Positions 46,113 through 59,083 of a stretch of DNA of 64,000 nt are shown here, in pieces (the first letter of the stretch is position 1; each line of letters starts with the position of its first letter). The notes under the pieces are model-generated. The model worked only from the letters and a program-made list of their open reading frames with translations. It was not told where the DNA came from and made no database searches. The DNA comes from Neolentinus lepideus HHB14362 ss-1 (Eukaryota; Basidiomycota; Agaricomycetes; Gloeophyllales; Gloeophyllaceae), in NCBI GenBank assembly GCA_001632425.1, contig KV425626.1, positions 48,818 to 112,817 on the forward strand, read 5' to 3'. Position numbers and translations under genes: made by a program.

Positions 46113-49100
46113 TCAACCTCCTGACCTGAAATTCTGCGTGAGCTGGATGAGCATCTCTTCGATCCTGCACTGCCTCTCCTCCATCTGGTCGAATCGTTTC
46201 AAGAGCTCTCCTGATTCGAGTCCCTTACCAGATGGCCCCTCATTCTCCTCAATCTGGGAGGCAGTCTCGATGGGCTCTTGCTCGCCCTGTCCCTCACCTT
46301 GTCCGGGACTTTCGGATAGAGGCTGAGTAAATAGTGAGCCATGACCTCGGGTCTCAGATAATTCTCCAGGGAATTTCTTCGGGCTGGACTGTAAATGCTG
46401 GCCTTGTATATGCGGCTCCGTGGTGCTCCTTCGATGTGTCACTGAAGTCAGTCGCCTGCGCGTGGCCGGCCCAAAACTGACGAGGGGTGTAGGGCCAGGG
46501 ACACTGAGAGGCTGAAGGGGCTCTTGAGCCTGTTCTTCATCGACCACCAGCGGTTGGAATATTTGAGCAAGAGGACTTGTGAAGTTGTGTGCAGCTTCGG
46601 CGCCTCGGTTCACAAGGGAATTGATACGCTGCCTAACAACAGGTCCAGCTCCACCACTCCCCCCAGATGTGGCTGATTGTCCATTGGAGCTCTGCTGCGG
46701 TAGTTTCGACGGTGAGGTCTTTGGAGTCATTGTGGGGCGACGCCGGGAGGCTGCAGAGAATCTTCGTTCTGTCGGCCGCCGTGGACTTGGACGTCCAGTC
46801 AGGAATGGATCATCATATTCATGCATATCTAATGCGCTATCCGTCTCTTCTTCAAGTTCGAAGATCTATTCGCTCTGACATCAGGGAGTATTTAGGGAGT
46901 TCACAGGCAAAAAAGCGTACAGCGTCAATGCTGGAGTCAGTACCAGCAAGGCCTTCGAAGAAGGCTGAACAATGGTCGGACTCATTAAATTCAATGATGC
47001 AAGTTGAAGGAACGTTATGCTCACTTAGACGCTTCAACTGTCTGGGCAGTGTATCAAATACTTTCTCGGCGGCAGCACTCATTGTGTCATAGAAGCTGAG
47101 CGTGCCGGTGGTCTTCGCCGTACGCTCATACCAAGCAATCAGCAAAAGTATAGGGAAGCTTGTCAATCTGCCCCGAGAATCAACATCGATATACTTTCTA
47201 TATCATCATTCTTAAATTAGCCCACCTGATAAAGAATACGTTGACCTGCGGGAATGATGTGAGTCCATGGCAGGCGAACGGCGGGTAGATTCCGAGATTA
47301 CCTTGTGGAACCAACGGGGCGAGAGAGCATAACTTAACGGCAGCATGATGCATAAGGCGACAAGGTTGATTGGCGGCAGGTATGAAAACAGTGGATCGGC
47401 CTTGACCCTAGAAACCCGAGATCAGCACTACAAGCCGGGAGCCACTCGTAATCAGTACCCTTCGATAGTAGTAACTGCTCTTCTGAACATGGCCTACGTT
47501 CAAAGTGAGCATCAGAATCACCTACGCAAAGCCTCGTTGCGTACCTCAGCCTGTGCATCTTCGCTGATGGTAGAGAACGTATGCGATAGTATCTATATCA
47601 GAAGGTCGCCTCAACGCGTCTTCGACACCTAGAACTTCGTCTGTGCGTACCGAAACAAGGACTGTATTAGACATCTGAAAATCAACAAGCCTTGTAAGGA
47701 GCGGGCGGTTACTGATCTCACCTGTAAGCAACAGCGTATTGCTCAAGCACGCGTACGTTATCATCATTATCGGTCCGAATATAGGATGGAACTGAGCTGC
47801 AGTCCATTTACGTGAGATGATTAGGTGAGCTAAACTTCAATGGTGCATTTGCGCGGGACTTACATGCTTTGTCGAAGCCGCTGGCGTCTAAGCCGAACCA
47901 CAGGTCGGCCATCCACCAGGCAATTTGCCTACATGCGTATGGAGTGCGTGAACAAGGAGCGAACGAGGACGGTCGATGAGAGCTTACCCGGCTGAATAGC
48001 TAGTGCGATCACGAATTCAGTCAGTGTGCACCGATGCAATAGGGTAAGATATTTACCCTGCCGAGTTCCTACTGAGTCTGCAAAGGAAGTAGATGTTGGT
48101 ATCTTCACTTCATAACTAAAGGATTGTTGCTCACGTCCACAGAGCATATAAGAACCCTCCAAAACAAAATGCCGCAATCACCATCAATATCACGAACTGC
48201 ACGATCATCGCTCGCACAGATAAGATCATCAGGTTATTCCGCAATGTCACGAACACCAATCTGATATTGAAATAATCAGTAATGCTTGAGAAACAAGTGA
48301 GGCCGGTCGTGACCTAGGGAACATAAGAACCGCAATGACTGCTAGGAGATCTATACCGGTTGATCTTGCCCATAGATCTGAAGGAATGTCAACGATTAAT
48401 GCAGCTTTACGGTAGAATGGAGCATACTAGGGTGGTATACTCCGTAGAGTCTTAGAAATGCGTATGTGCAATAGAGCGTCACTAGAAGCTCTCTTATTAA
48501 GCACATCTCAGACAGGAGCTGTTGGTCGTACCAAATGCCAAATCAAATCCATTCTTCATTTTGAAGTTAGCGACGACCAACCAGCACAGTTTCACACGTA
48601 CCCAAGTTCCCGTGAAATAAACTATACTCAAGCGTGACAATCAACAAACATTCTCCACTATAGGACAAGATGCAAACCAACCTTTAATCCCATGTTCCTG
48701 CATCGTCGCAATTTTCTCCAGCGTAAAACCGAGTGCATACACCATAAAAGCACCTTCCGCAACGTTCACCCTGTTGAGCTCGTTGACCTCCAGGGCCAGG
48801 ACGAATAGGATGAAGAGGATGAGGAAGCTGTTGTACTGTATGATGAGGTGGGATAGGTATGAAGGAGGCGCGGACTTACTCTGTGTATTCGAGAACCATG
48901 CGGATGGCCGGGACTTTCAAGCTACCCGGAAAGTGGGTGATGTTGGAGTAAGTACAGCGGCCAGAGACGTACCGATAATGGTCTAATAAAGGAGCTTTGT
49001 GTGGGTCGTAAAAGTGGATTGGGGTACGTTTATATGTCTATGACACGGTTAGCAGCTTCCGTGCCGCTTTGAATGCATCGAAACATACGTCCGATAATAT

Positions 49101-49964
49101 GGAGTGATTGTTTTCAGCTTGGTAGACGCATTTTCCACTAGATTCGTATCATTCTCTGCCATATGCTGAGCGCACAAGGACGTACATCCAAATAGCATTA
49201 ATGACCTTCTGACACGCAGAGCTCTTGATGAACCGCTTCGCCTTGCTGATGATAGCCATCTCTATGGCATTCCCAACGCGATCCTCGAGCTCATCCCTCT
49301 CCTCTCTCGCCTGGGTGACCACATCAGGATCCGCACCATTATACACGGGCCAACTGGTTGTCGTGACGAGCGCAAGCTCTAATAAGCTGTGCGCATGGGC
49401 GTTGAGTGCCCGTATGGCGAGGATCTCGCAGAGTGCCGCACGAGACTGGGAGAGCACCGAGGTTGTTAAACTCTGGTCCCGGAGAAAGTGGACGCGGTTT
49501 ATGAGGAAGCAGAAGACGATGGAATTGTTTCCTTGGCGCTGGAATGCATTGTATTTCTCTTCCAAGGGTCGTACGAGCGTGTATGTCAGATCAGGGGCCG
49601 TGAGCTGTCTGGCTTGATCAAAGGGTGTTCCGTTAGTCACTTGAAGAGACGTACAGCATCATAAGTCAGGGGGGTATCTTCACAGCAAGTCAGCGTCGTA
49701 TACATCGAGACACAGTGACTTCAAGCGTACCGATGAAATGCTATAACAATCCAGATTCCGCCCGACTCTCAGCAGTCAACCTTACGATTTTGACGGAAAC
49801 GCATTTACCATGACATCCTAAACTCACATTTAGCACTGCATTGTAACCAAAGAACGCCATACACTAACCGATTTTATCATATGAATTATGGGGTAAACGG
49901 GCGTCTCTTCTAGCTCCTCATTGTGCAGCAAAGGCTGGCTTTCTGTTGTATGCGCTTCCGACAT
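46113..49964 (-). CDS. YVC1: TRP-type vacuolar cation channel (Yvc1/TRPY)
   Basis: This is the fungal TRP channel that releases calcium from the vacuole. It starts MSEAHTTESQPLLHNEELEE. The cytosolic N-terminal domain includes YTLVRPLEEKYNAFQRQGNN, VFCFLINRVHFLRDQ and ALNAHAHSLLELALVTT. Membrane segments follow in many short exons: LEYTNFLILFILFVLALEVN, VAEGAFMVYALGFTLEKIA, GIDLLAVIAVLMFPRLVFVT, MIVQFVILMVIAAFCFGGFL, then IAWWMADLWFGLDASGFDKA and FHPIFGPIMMITYACLSNTL leading to LLLTVLVSVLSNTFSTISED as the pore-S6 region. After it comes FRRAVLTIEGVKADPLFSYL. The C-terminal exon (46113-46826) is a 240-residue disordered tail ending in a short coiled coil (LLKRFDQMEERQCRIEEMLI). More than twelve introns. 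It diverges from the HIRIP3-like gene across about 218 bases. Confidence 0.9.
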
Positions 49965-50182
49965 CGCTGCAGTTGTCTTCGTTTCTTTTAGTTGCCCACG
50001 ACGTCTAATAGAGACACATCATCAAGTGCGCAAGATTCAAGGATAAAGCCGGGCGACAGGAACGCTCAAAAAGGAAAGGCTCAGAAGTTGCATAGCTCCG
50101 GGCAAATACGGACCAACAACGCGTACATGAGATCACGCGACGCGCCGCCGGTACATTGACGCTGCTTCTTCTCGCCACCACC

Positions 50183-52019
50183 ATGCTCGACGCTGCAGAC
50201 ATCCAGAAAGCGGTCGAGGTCGCCACGGGTATTGTTAAGAAGGCGAAGGCGGATGGAACGCTGAGGTGAGTTATGAGTATGAAGGATGCGGAAGGAACGT
50301 GCACTGATGAAGGCGTCTGGTCAGTAAACTGACGCCGAAGGTGGTGCGGCGAGAGACGGAGCGTGTGTTGGAGGTAGAGGAGGGTGCATTTGACGAGGAA
50401 GAGTACAAGAATGCAATCAAGGAGGCTGTTCGTGTTGCTGCGGTGCGCTGATCTCGGCTTATCAAGCTGGAAATATCTGATTTCTCGCCGGGATAGATGA
50501 AAGAACCTGTGGAACTTGACGAGAGCAAGGAGCCTTCGCGAAAGAAAGCAGAGAAGCGCAATTCAGAATCAGCTCACGAGTCGGAAGATGAAGACGAAAT
50601 GCCCAAGGTGTCTAAACGGAAACATAAGGTCTCTGCTGTGTGTAATTTGGCTTCTGCGATATGTTCTCTAACCTGATTTTGTTGAGGCCACGGTGGAATC
50701 TTCTGGTGACGAGTCTAAGTCTGGTCCATCTAATGGCAAGCCTCCGTCCAAAACCAAGAAAGTATGCATATTTACCTATAGCCGTTCCACATATCCTCAT
50801 CATAACTAGGCGAGGAACGATAAACTACCCTCGACCCGAGCAAAGAAGATTCGCGTATCCAAGGCAGAGATCCAGAATTCCGACGCTGAGGAGGAACGTA
50901 AACCACCCAAGAAGAAGCAGAGGAAGACTCCCGTGTCTAAGACCCAGATCGAGCACTCTGACGCTGATCAAGAATATAAGTCGCCGAAGCAGAACAAGAC
51001 TGCAGTTTCTAAGATCAAGATTGAGGACTCCGACAGCGATGCCGAAGAAAAGCCCAAATCCAAACCCAAGAGCAAGTCTGCGAACGGAAAGGCTGAGCCG
51101 AAGACTTTTATTCCCGTCGGTGGGACTTCGGATGTCGATGCAGGCGAGGTGCGTGTATGAAATTGGATTTTGGCACTATATTCTTATTGCTGTACTCAGA
51201 AATCCGAGTCCGAGCTGTCCGTTCTCATCGACGATCCACCAAAGAAGAAAGGCGGAAAGAAGAAGGAAGACGGAGAACCAAAGCCGGTCAGCTACTTGCA
51301 CACATAGCGGCTACTCTTGATACTCATTATAATCTATAAAGAAGAAGAGCCGTACGTCGTCGAGAGACAAACCCGCCAAGGCTTCCAAAAAGTCCTCCAG
51401 CAGCACCCTCTCTAAAGACGAAGAGACGATCAAGAAGCTCAAGGTACTTCCTCTTCCTCCTTGCCTCCGCAGCCCACCGACTCACTTACTCTAAATGAAC
51501 CCATGCAGTCATATGTCGTCACCTGCGGTGTACGCAAAGTCTGGTCTAAGGAATTTCAAGGGCTGGACACCCCCTTGGCGCAGATCAAGCGTCTGAAAGA
51601 AATCTTGACGGACCTTGGCATGACAGGCCGAATGAGCATGGAACAGGCGAAAGAGATTAGGGAGAGGAGGGAGTTAGCGAAGGAGCTTGGTGAGCTTCCA
51701 CTCGCATCATGTAAAAGATTGAGAATCGTTGACGTGAGCTGGGTGGGCTCGTGGGGGTGGTGTAGAGGATGTGACGCAGTTTGAGGCGAAAATGCTTGCG
51801 AAAGGGAAGGGGAAGAGGAAACCTGGGAATTCAGATCAGACGGAGGAAGATGGGGAGGAGGAGGAGGAGGAACAAGAACAAGACGGTGTGAGGAAGGTGC
51901 AAAGGGTCAGTGATCCTGCTCTAAAATACCCCGAGGCTCATTCGTTGACATTGTGACACTAGAACGCTGCTCGGAGGAGTATCCTGGCCTTCTTAGGTGA
52001 CCAGAGCGACGATGAGTGA
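50183..52019 (+). CDS. HIRIP3-like histone chaperone
   Basis: The N-terminal helical domain (MLDAADIQKAVEVATGIVKK, then VVRRETERVLEVEEGAFDEE) resembles the DEK-C-like start of HIRIP3. The middle is a long Lys/Ser/Asp/Glu-rich disordered part with several imperfect repeats: VSKAEIQNSDAEEERKPPK, VSKTQIEHSDADQEYKSPK and VSKIKIEDSDSDAEEKPKS. The conserved C-terminal domain reads YVVTCGVRKVWSKEFQGLD, IKRLKEILTDLGMTGRMSME and AKEIRERRELAKELEDV, as in HIRIP3. It ends in an acidic tail (EEDGEEEEEEQEQD) and SILAFLGDQSDDE. Acidic and CHZ-like segments fit H2A-H2B binding, from family knowledge. Seven or so introns. The start at 50183 is the first ATG downstream of the YVC1 start. Confidence 0.82.
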
Positions 52020-53089
52020 CCACTAGGCACGCTTGAAGGAGTTGTGTTGTATTTGCGTGAGGCATTGGCTGTGACGCTGCTTTGTTTTTCTAACTGATTT
52101 GGGTTTTGCGAGTATTGTTATTCCAGTATTTTTCTAGTTCATACCATACATTGACATATTGCTTGTTGCTCTTATGCAGGTTGTGGTAAAGCTGGCAACT
52201 GGAGCAGAGTGAATGCATACTTATATTGAGATTTACGTTCGACCACATCTGAATTCCCAGATATAGAACACCGATTACTTGTAATGGAAGGTGAAGTTCC
52301 TTGTCACTGGCCAATGGCATGGCCCTGCACCATCACGCCCGGGGGTCCAAAACTACTGTTACATGAGGGCAAGAATCTTTCATGCACGGTACATCAGTGT
52401 CCCGTTTTCTTTTCCCCTGTAGTAATCGTGCTTAGTGGCGGCTTCGACTCCGAGAGAACACTTCCTGTATTTTTTTTCCACAGGGAGCGAAAATATTAAT
52501 GTTCTGGCGGAGAGCGCCACATACAAATACAACATGCCATACAGTTTTATTTCCCCTATCTCAGAGACTATGGTAAGTAGCATCATCCTACTCATATCAC
52601 AGTATCGGTCTGAATAAAATTCAGGCAGATCATTCCTGGTTTCCTGTCTGATAGAAGTTCGATTGTATTCAAGTTGTCCTGGATAGCCCATTAATGCCGC
52701 AGGGAAGCACGAAGACTCTGAAGCTTGGTCTCATTCCAAGAGATCACGCAGGGTTCATCTACTTCCCGCAAGATGATAATACGAAATCGCCTGTGACACA
52801 GCCTACGTAGCATTGCAAATAGCGCAGTCAGCTACTAATACTTTCAAGAAGGTTGTACATGTATAAGTAATGCTGCGAGTTCTCTCAAGGTGAGCTCAGT
52901 CTGAACTTGTAATAACTCGAGAACTAGAGATCTCATGTGCCGCCGGCACGGTGCTGGTACATTTTTTCGTCCCCAGGTCTAAACCTTTCAGCAGGATATC
53001 CCCGTCCGGACGTGGAACGTAGTCCATCGGGCTTCGTTCGGCGTATATGACATGACCACTGAACTCGATCAAAAGAGAAGGGTCGCGGT
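52020..53089. other. Intergenic, transporter promoter
   Basis: The region between the chaperone stop and the transporter start holds several small AT-rich frames (52284-52499, 52380-52691) without motifs. I see no gene. Confidence 0.4.
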
Positions 53090-54814
53090 ATGAACAGCGA
53101 GCAACCAAGGATAGCGAATGAGGGCATTGCCGCTGTGGGCGGGGGTGAAGGTGAGAAGCAGCTGCCGCCCACTGACCGAGGGTGGAGAGCATGGACGTTT
53201 TGCTTCGCATCGTTCTGGCTTGAGACAATAGTGTGGGGATTCGGATTCTCGTGAGTCATTGATCTCCGTGCTAATTTGATACTCCAGTAATACCATGACA
53301 GCTATGGTGTTTTCCAAGGTAAACTACTAATCTGTGCTCTCCTGAGTCGGTCTTACCAGGTCCTCAGAATACTACTCGACGCACGAGTTCCAGACTACGT
53401 CAAATGTCGCTATTTCGGCCGTTGGAACGGTATCGATAGCAATGACATTCGGCTCAGTGTGTTGAGTTTAGCCACTTGCTCGGATTCGACTCACAGATTA
53501 CACAGACCATCCCATTAATGCTATTCTTTCGCCGCTACCCAGGCTTGACAAAGCCGACTATGTGGGTTGGTCTACTACTCGCCGTCGCTGCCCTCATAGT
53601 CTCAAGCTTCGTTAATGCGGTAGGGTGATTATTCAGGAGAGTTTTGGTTCTCGTTGATTTTGTTCTCTCAAAGGTCTGGCAATTGATCATTCTGCAAGGC
53701 ATCATCTATGGCTGGGCGGGCGGTATGATTTATATCCCTGTTGTTTTCTGGCTTCCCGAGTGGTTTGTCAAGCACCGTGGCCTGGCAGGCGGACTTGTTA
53801 TGGGGGGGTCAGGAATTGGCGGTAAGCACCTCTGCATCCCTTATTTGCTTGGCCTGATTTTCATCACTTCCATGATACAGGCTTCGTGTTCCCGTTCATA
53901 CTGAACGCGCTCCTCTCGCGAGTGGGCTTCCGCTGGACGCTACGCATCTGGGCACTTATCCTGGTAGTCGTGGCGGGGCCCTCGCTGCTCCTAGTCAACC
54001 CTCGCGTGCCGCTCCCGAAACATGAGAAAGGCGCACCGCGGCCGAGCGTGCTGCCCAAGGAGCTGCCGTTTTTCCGCGACTGGGTGTTGTGGATGTTCGT
54101 GAGTGCCCTTACTTCGCCTCTTGAAGTGACCAAATTGACCAAGTCGTCGGGTCGTAGTCGCTTGCGAACATACTCCAAGCGTTATCGTATTTCCCGGTAT
54201 CGCTTTATCTCACCGTGTTCACGAGGTCGCTATCCTTTGAGGGCTCTGCGGCCGCCGTCCTTTCCGTGTTCAACGTCGCATGCGTCATTGGCCAGGTGTT
54301 TATTGGCTGGCTCTGCGACAGGATGCCATACGCCTGGATCGCCGTTGTTACCCAGCTGGGAAGCACACTCGTTGCCTTTTTACTATGGGGCTACTCAAGC
54401 AACTTGGAGATGGTGTTCGGGTTTGCAGTCCTTTTCGGCGGTCTGGTGAGTATCGCGACAGCTAGCTACACTACAAACTGACTGATGATTGGCGCATCAT
54501 CATAGAGTGGCAGCTTTGCGTCGGTGTGGCAGCCCGCAGCGACGGACTGCGCGGGTAAGCGCGGGGAGCTGCAGCCGTATATCTTCGGGATTTTCGCCTC
54601 TCTTAAAGGCGTCGCGGCCGTTATTGGGCCTGTTATATCGGGCGTCATGTACGACGCGGGCAAGGACACCGGAGCGCTCGGAGGTAGTGGTAAGTATGGG
54701 AGGTTTGGGTTTGGGAAGATGGAGATTTTTGTGGGGAGTCTGGCCTTGGCGGCGGCGGCGGCGAGTGCGCTGCTGGGTGTGGTAAGAGTGAAGGTAAAGA
54801 GGCCGGCGTATTGA
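53090..54814 (+). CDS. MFS transporter, monocarboxylate-porter (MCT) type
   Basis: This is a 12-helix major-facilitator protein of the fungal monocarboxylate-porter-like group. The start MNSEQPRIANEGIAAVGGGE leads to a cytosolic N-terminus with the typical DRGWRAW motif before helix 1 (FCFASFWLETIVWGFGFS). Further segments are ITQTIPLMLFFRRYPGLTKP, MWVGLLLAVAALIVSSFV, LIILQGIIYGWAGGMIYIPV, VFWLPEWFVKHRGLAGGLVM, FPFILNALLSRVGFRWTLRI, IWALILVVVAGPSLLLVNPR, LYLTVFTRSLSF, AAVLSVFNVACVIGQVFIGW, LCDRMPYAWIAVVTQLG, YIFGIFASLKGVAAVIGPVI and a last Ala-rich helix ending KVKRPAY. About six introns. The substrate cannot be read from sequence. Confidence 0.88.
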
Positions 54815-55283
54815 GAGGAGAGGGAGGAGGCATGACTTGCTAATGTCAATTTTATATGCTTGATGATAGCTCCTGTGAAGTATTGGATCCAATGTATCGT
54901 AGTCTTCACTCATGTTTTGCATTGTTCCAAATTTAGATGCTTGTATTTATTTTGTACATTCTTCGTAAACTTCGGGTAAAAGGCTGGACCAACGGAGTGC
55001 ACTATCTTCTATGCACTTGCAGGGCGATTCGCGAAGGCGATTCCGCTCAGTTGGGCCCTGTATGCCACTAGGTCAAGCGGAGGAAGCACCGCGATATACA
55101 TTCCTGGGATCTGAACAATCTGCATCAGAACTGGCATTGACATCACACCTTCTCGTGAACATTCCTGCGCGCTCAAGGCAGGGATCCCGTACGTAATGCG
55201 TCAAACGTCAATCTCTAATCGATTCAACACAGTAATCCATACAACTTGCCTACTAATACACGCACAAACCTGCTCACTGATAG
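54815..55283. other. Convergent intergenic region
   Basis: This lies between the transporter stop and the VPS25 stop. The frame 55011-55196 has no motif. Nothing else seen. Confidence 0.4.
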
Positions 55284-56087
55284 TCATTTGCCTGTTCCTG
55301 CAAAGAACCTCGCTCCTTCGCCATCCGCAATCGAGATGATCTGAGCTCTTCCGGTCTTCGCTAATATTCCAATAGCTTTCCTTAGCAGTACTAGTGGGAG
55401 GCCGGAGAGGGGCGAGGGCACGGGCGGGTCCGTGATCTCGTAAAATGTGAGGATTGTTGTGAGTTGGCCGGTGGATGTGACCTGCGTAATGCTAAGAACT
55501 TAAAAGACGGATTTGTAGAGGTAGAGGGAGTAGATGCAGACCCATTGGTGTAGCACCTCAGCCCATTCTTCTGGAAGCCGCCAGTAGAGGAGGACAATGC
55601 GCGTTTGCTTTGGTGGCTCGTACGCGGCTTGGCTCTTCGCGACCATCTCTGAGAGGATATGTGATAGATGCGAGGGAAGTAGCCTGCCTAAAAATACAGT
55701 CCTCATTTCAGTATTTAGATGTCATAGAGAGCTTGAGAGGCACGCGCACGCTTTATCCGCTCATTCCTGAGTATTTCGTCCCACTCGCTGCCTGCCGTCT
55801 CAGCGTCCTCTACACGGATACTGAAGAGATTTCGATGACGCGCATATGAGAGGATAAGACGACTCCATTGCTCGGTTACAATCCGCTGAGTATTTGGATT
55901 GGGCTGTTGTCTGCGAGAATACAACTTTGGTTAGGATTGCGGGCACAGAGTCTGCCTGTTTACACACGTGAAGAAGGGTTCCGCAGAATGTATAGATGGT
56001 AAAAGAAAGCCTAGTGACCGTGAGTTAAATTCATGAGGAAGTCGCAGAGGACATACCAGAGTGTGTTGTATGAGTTGATAGAGCCAT
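55284..56087 (-). CDS. VPS25: ESCRT-II subunit Vps25
   Basis: This is the winged-helix ESCRT-II subunit that links to ESCRT-III in multivesicular body formation. A short first exon starting at the second of two overlapping ATGs (56085-56087) gives MALSTHTTHS. A 1-base phase intron joins it in frame to GFLLPSIHSAEPFFT, then RQQPNPNTQRIVTEQWSRLI, matching the family N-terminus that ends in PFFT-RQPN. ARHRNLFSIRVED, SHLSHILSEMVAKSQAAYEP, IVLLYWRLPEEWAEVLHQWV and STGQLTTILTFYEITDPP follow. The gene ends LAKTGRAQIISIADGEG plus FFAGTGK. Length is near the usual 180-200 residues. The other ATG at 56089-56091 gives the wrong phase. Confidence 0.93.
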
Positions 56088-56652
56088 TCATGTCTTTATC
56101 AACAGGAGAGCTGGTTGATTAGCCACAGGACAAATAAGACCAAACCATCCGACGATTTGCTTCCGCTCACCTCTTTTCAATATTACCCAAGCACTAGCTT
56201 TTCCTGTTGCGCCACGCTTTCGGAAGTGGGGTGCAGTCTAACCCTTTTCTTGAAACATATCTGCTGCTGAGAGTTGCTGAGTCTCTGCCGGTCTGTCGCA
56301 CCGACTTGGGATTGCCCAATTCATGCCCGCTTTAGGGAACCCTTCCATTTATGGTCGCTTCAGCCCAGATCCTTCACTTCAGGCTTGGTTATATGAGAGG
56401 TACAGCAGAACTCGAGCGGACTAGAGGGCTTCTCATATATATGGTAAACGTCTAAAGAATAGCCGATGATAATCGAAGAAGTTCGGACCGGCGCGTGGTC
56501 CCCATGAGGCTCTCGCCATACTGAAGCATGCTAAACGAAAGCTTATAAACAGGGGAGTGGCGCGCCTACCGCGTTCATCACTTCAAACTTGACGATCACC
56601 TACCTTGCTCACTACATCACCTATTATCGACGGCAACGCGCTAGATTCTGCA
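56088..56652. other. Divergent promoter region of VPS25 and the Ran-binding gene
   Basis: These 565 bases lie between two start codons that face away from each other. No further gene is seen. Confidence 0.4.
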
Positions 56653-59083
56653 ATGTCTATGTTGCCTATCATTACTGACTTCCAGCTGGTGTGCTGTGGC
56701 GTCGCGACTGTCGCCGCTGCTGTTGGATATGGCTTGACTAGGAACTCGCCATATCGCATTCCACTACAACTTCCGAGCCCATCGAGGTAAGTATGGCTGG
56801 CATACAATGTCACAGAGGTAGAGACCTTCATGCCATCGTGACTTTCCAGCCTCCCCAGGTTGGACCTTGCGGGTCACGCACTGACCAGGATACGCCTGGG
56901 CAAGCGCAAGCGCAGCGCCTCCAGTCTCTCGGACGCTAGCGCGTCGACACTGACATCTACTTCGGACACCAGTATGACCTTGTCGGACACAGGGGAGTCC
57001 GAAATTGTGAGTGCCACCGATGTATACTGTGCGCCACACGCCGACAATGGAGTGACAGATCAGTGACGAGGCTGCGTTGTCGCCGCCTACTACAGTATAC
57101 GAAGAAGATGGCGAATATGTGAGTTCGTCGTGTTGCCTTGTTCAGTTCCGTTACTGAAAAAGTTTCGTGTGGCGTAGGTTGTAGTGAGCAACGCGTGAAC
57201 CTCATGCTAGAACTGCAAGGCTGACGGTAGTCCGGAGGTCGAGTCACCTTATAAGAAGCGTAGATCTCATTCTCCGGAGAGGAATGTCGACGAAGTCAGT
57301 GTTCTTATTTCACGACGGGATCGAGGCTGATGAAGCCGGAGGCAGTCGTCATCGGATATGAAGGTTGACGAGCCATCGATTGAGCTTGTGGCGGATCGTG
57401 CTCCAGCTCCAGAAGAAGAGCCGCACCACAGCGTTGATACTCCTGTAGGTCCTTCGTGTTTCCCATCAAGCCATCATTCCTCCCAGACCTCTTGAGTGCG
57501 GTTCAAAGGAGAGTCGGTAACGGCTGCCACTGACCTCGAAGCTCAGGGAATCTGTCTTGTCAAGGAGTGGTCGTTATCTGACTGATGTTCCGCAGATTGT
57601 TGCAGACCCTGAGGCGCCTGTCGCGACGGTCTTAGGCGCAGATGAGTCTGAGCCCGACATGACAAGGGCTGTGGACCTGATGTCTCATCCGGTGCCAGAA
57701 TCAAGCATGGATGATGCCACCCCCATCTCTACGCCCCTGCCATCCAATTCGGAGGAGGCTTCCAAAGACACCTCTGAGACGACACAAAGCTCCATAACCG
57801 AATTTTCCAGTAGTCCCAAACGTGATGCTCCGTCGACAGATGGGATTCTTGCATTCAGCGCGGTATATTTGCTCATCAGCATACATGACTTGTAAAGTAC
57901 CTTCTGACTCGTGTTCTCAGCCACAACCTGCCGCCGCCGCCGCCGCCACCACCACCACCACCATTACTCCAAGCCCTGCCTGGGGTTCTGCATCTTCATG
58001 GGGAGTCAAGTGTGCATCCACCGTCCCTTCAGCGTTCTCCACACGCACCGTAAGAGCTCATGCAGTCTGTGCAGCTACGTGCGGCATTCCTAAAGAGTAT
58101 TCTTAGCTATCTACCACCGCCACAGCTGTAGGCGCTACCACACCAAACCCGGCGTGGGGCTCCGCATCTTCGTGGGCAGCCAAGCCAGCATCTGCCATCC
58201 CTTCGGCGATCTCCGCAACCACGGTGAGGGAGTGTAAAGCGTGAGGTTGTGGATACGCGATTCGCTGATCTCGACATCTTGAAGGCCAACCAGGCCAACG
58301 CCTTTTCAGCGTTTACTTCTTCCCAGCCGGCGCTCGTGTTCGGCGTGAAGCGGGCGCGGGACTCGGACGATCCGAAGGCGAGCGCGCCGGCGTGGCGGAC
58401 GTCCGCGGAAGAGAAGGAACCGAAGAGGCTGTCTTCTCCTGCTGCACTCCGCTCTGAAGCCGAGCCCGAGGAGGCGCTTGCGAAGCAGACCCACGAAACA
58501 AGTAGCCATAATTGTGCGCTACCTTCTTCGCCGTTTGTACGGGGTCGAATGCTAACGCGCAACGCTAGACGCAACGGGCGAGGAAGACGAGACGGTCGTG
58601 GCCGAAGTCAAAGGGGTGAAGCTCCTCGTCAAGCGCGGGAGCAGAGACTTCGTGGACTGCAGCCGGGGGCACATCAAGCTGCTGTCGAGCAACGACCCCG
58701 CGGGCGAGCGGCTCGGTGCGTGTGTCTCGCCAACGTCTTCCTTCTGGGCAACGGGAGCTGATCTGAGAGGTGTCTAGTGTTCCGGAGGGAGCAGGTGCTG
58801 AAGCTGGGTATGAACGTGCGGCTGCGGCCGACGGTGCGCTGCGGGTTTAGCGAGGAGGACGGGGTGCTGCGGGTGATCCTCAAGGAGCCGAAGGACGCGG
58901 AGAGGAAAGCGGGGGAGGAGGTCGTTATCTACGCACTGAAGGTCCGTTTCCGTTTCGCTCTCGTCGAGAGGGAGATGGCTGATGGTGCTGTGATAGGCGG
59001 GCACGGCTTCGAAAAAGGAGTTTAGCGAGTTTGCGAGTATGGTGACGTTGAGCCCGCACCTGGAGGCGTCGTACAAGCCTTGA
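56653..59083 (+). CDS. Ran-binding-domain protein (RanBP3/Yrb2-like)
   Basis: The last three exons encode a Ran-binding domain: DETVVAEVKGVKLLVKRGSR, FVDCSRGHIKLLSSNDPAGE, VFRREQVLKLGMNVRLRPTV, GVLRVILKEPKD, and KKEFSEFASMV near the end. A domain at the C-terminus after a long disordered region fits RanBP3/Yrb2/Hba1, cofactors of Crm1 nuclear export. The middle is acidic and Ser/Thr-rich, with basic patches (PYKKRRSHSPER) and a tandem pair SPAWGSASSWG and NPAWGSASSWA. A (CCG)n(CCA)n run encodes Ala6-Thr5. The first exon from ATG 56653 encodes a hydrophobic stretch (CCGVATVAAAVGYGL), unexpected for a soluble nuclear protein. It splices in frame to the basic KRKRSASSLSD region. About ten introns; some middle joins are uncertain. 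Confidence 0.75.
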
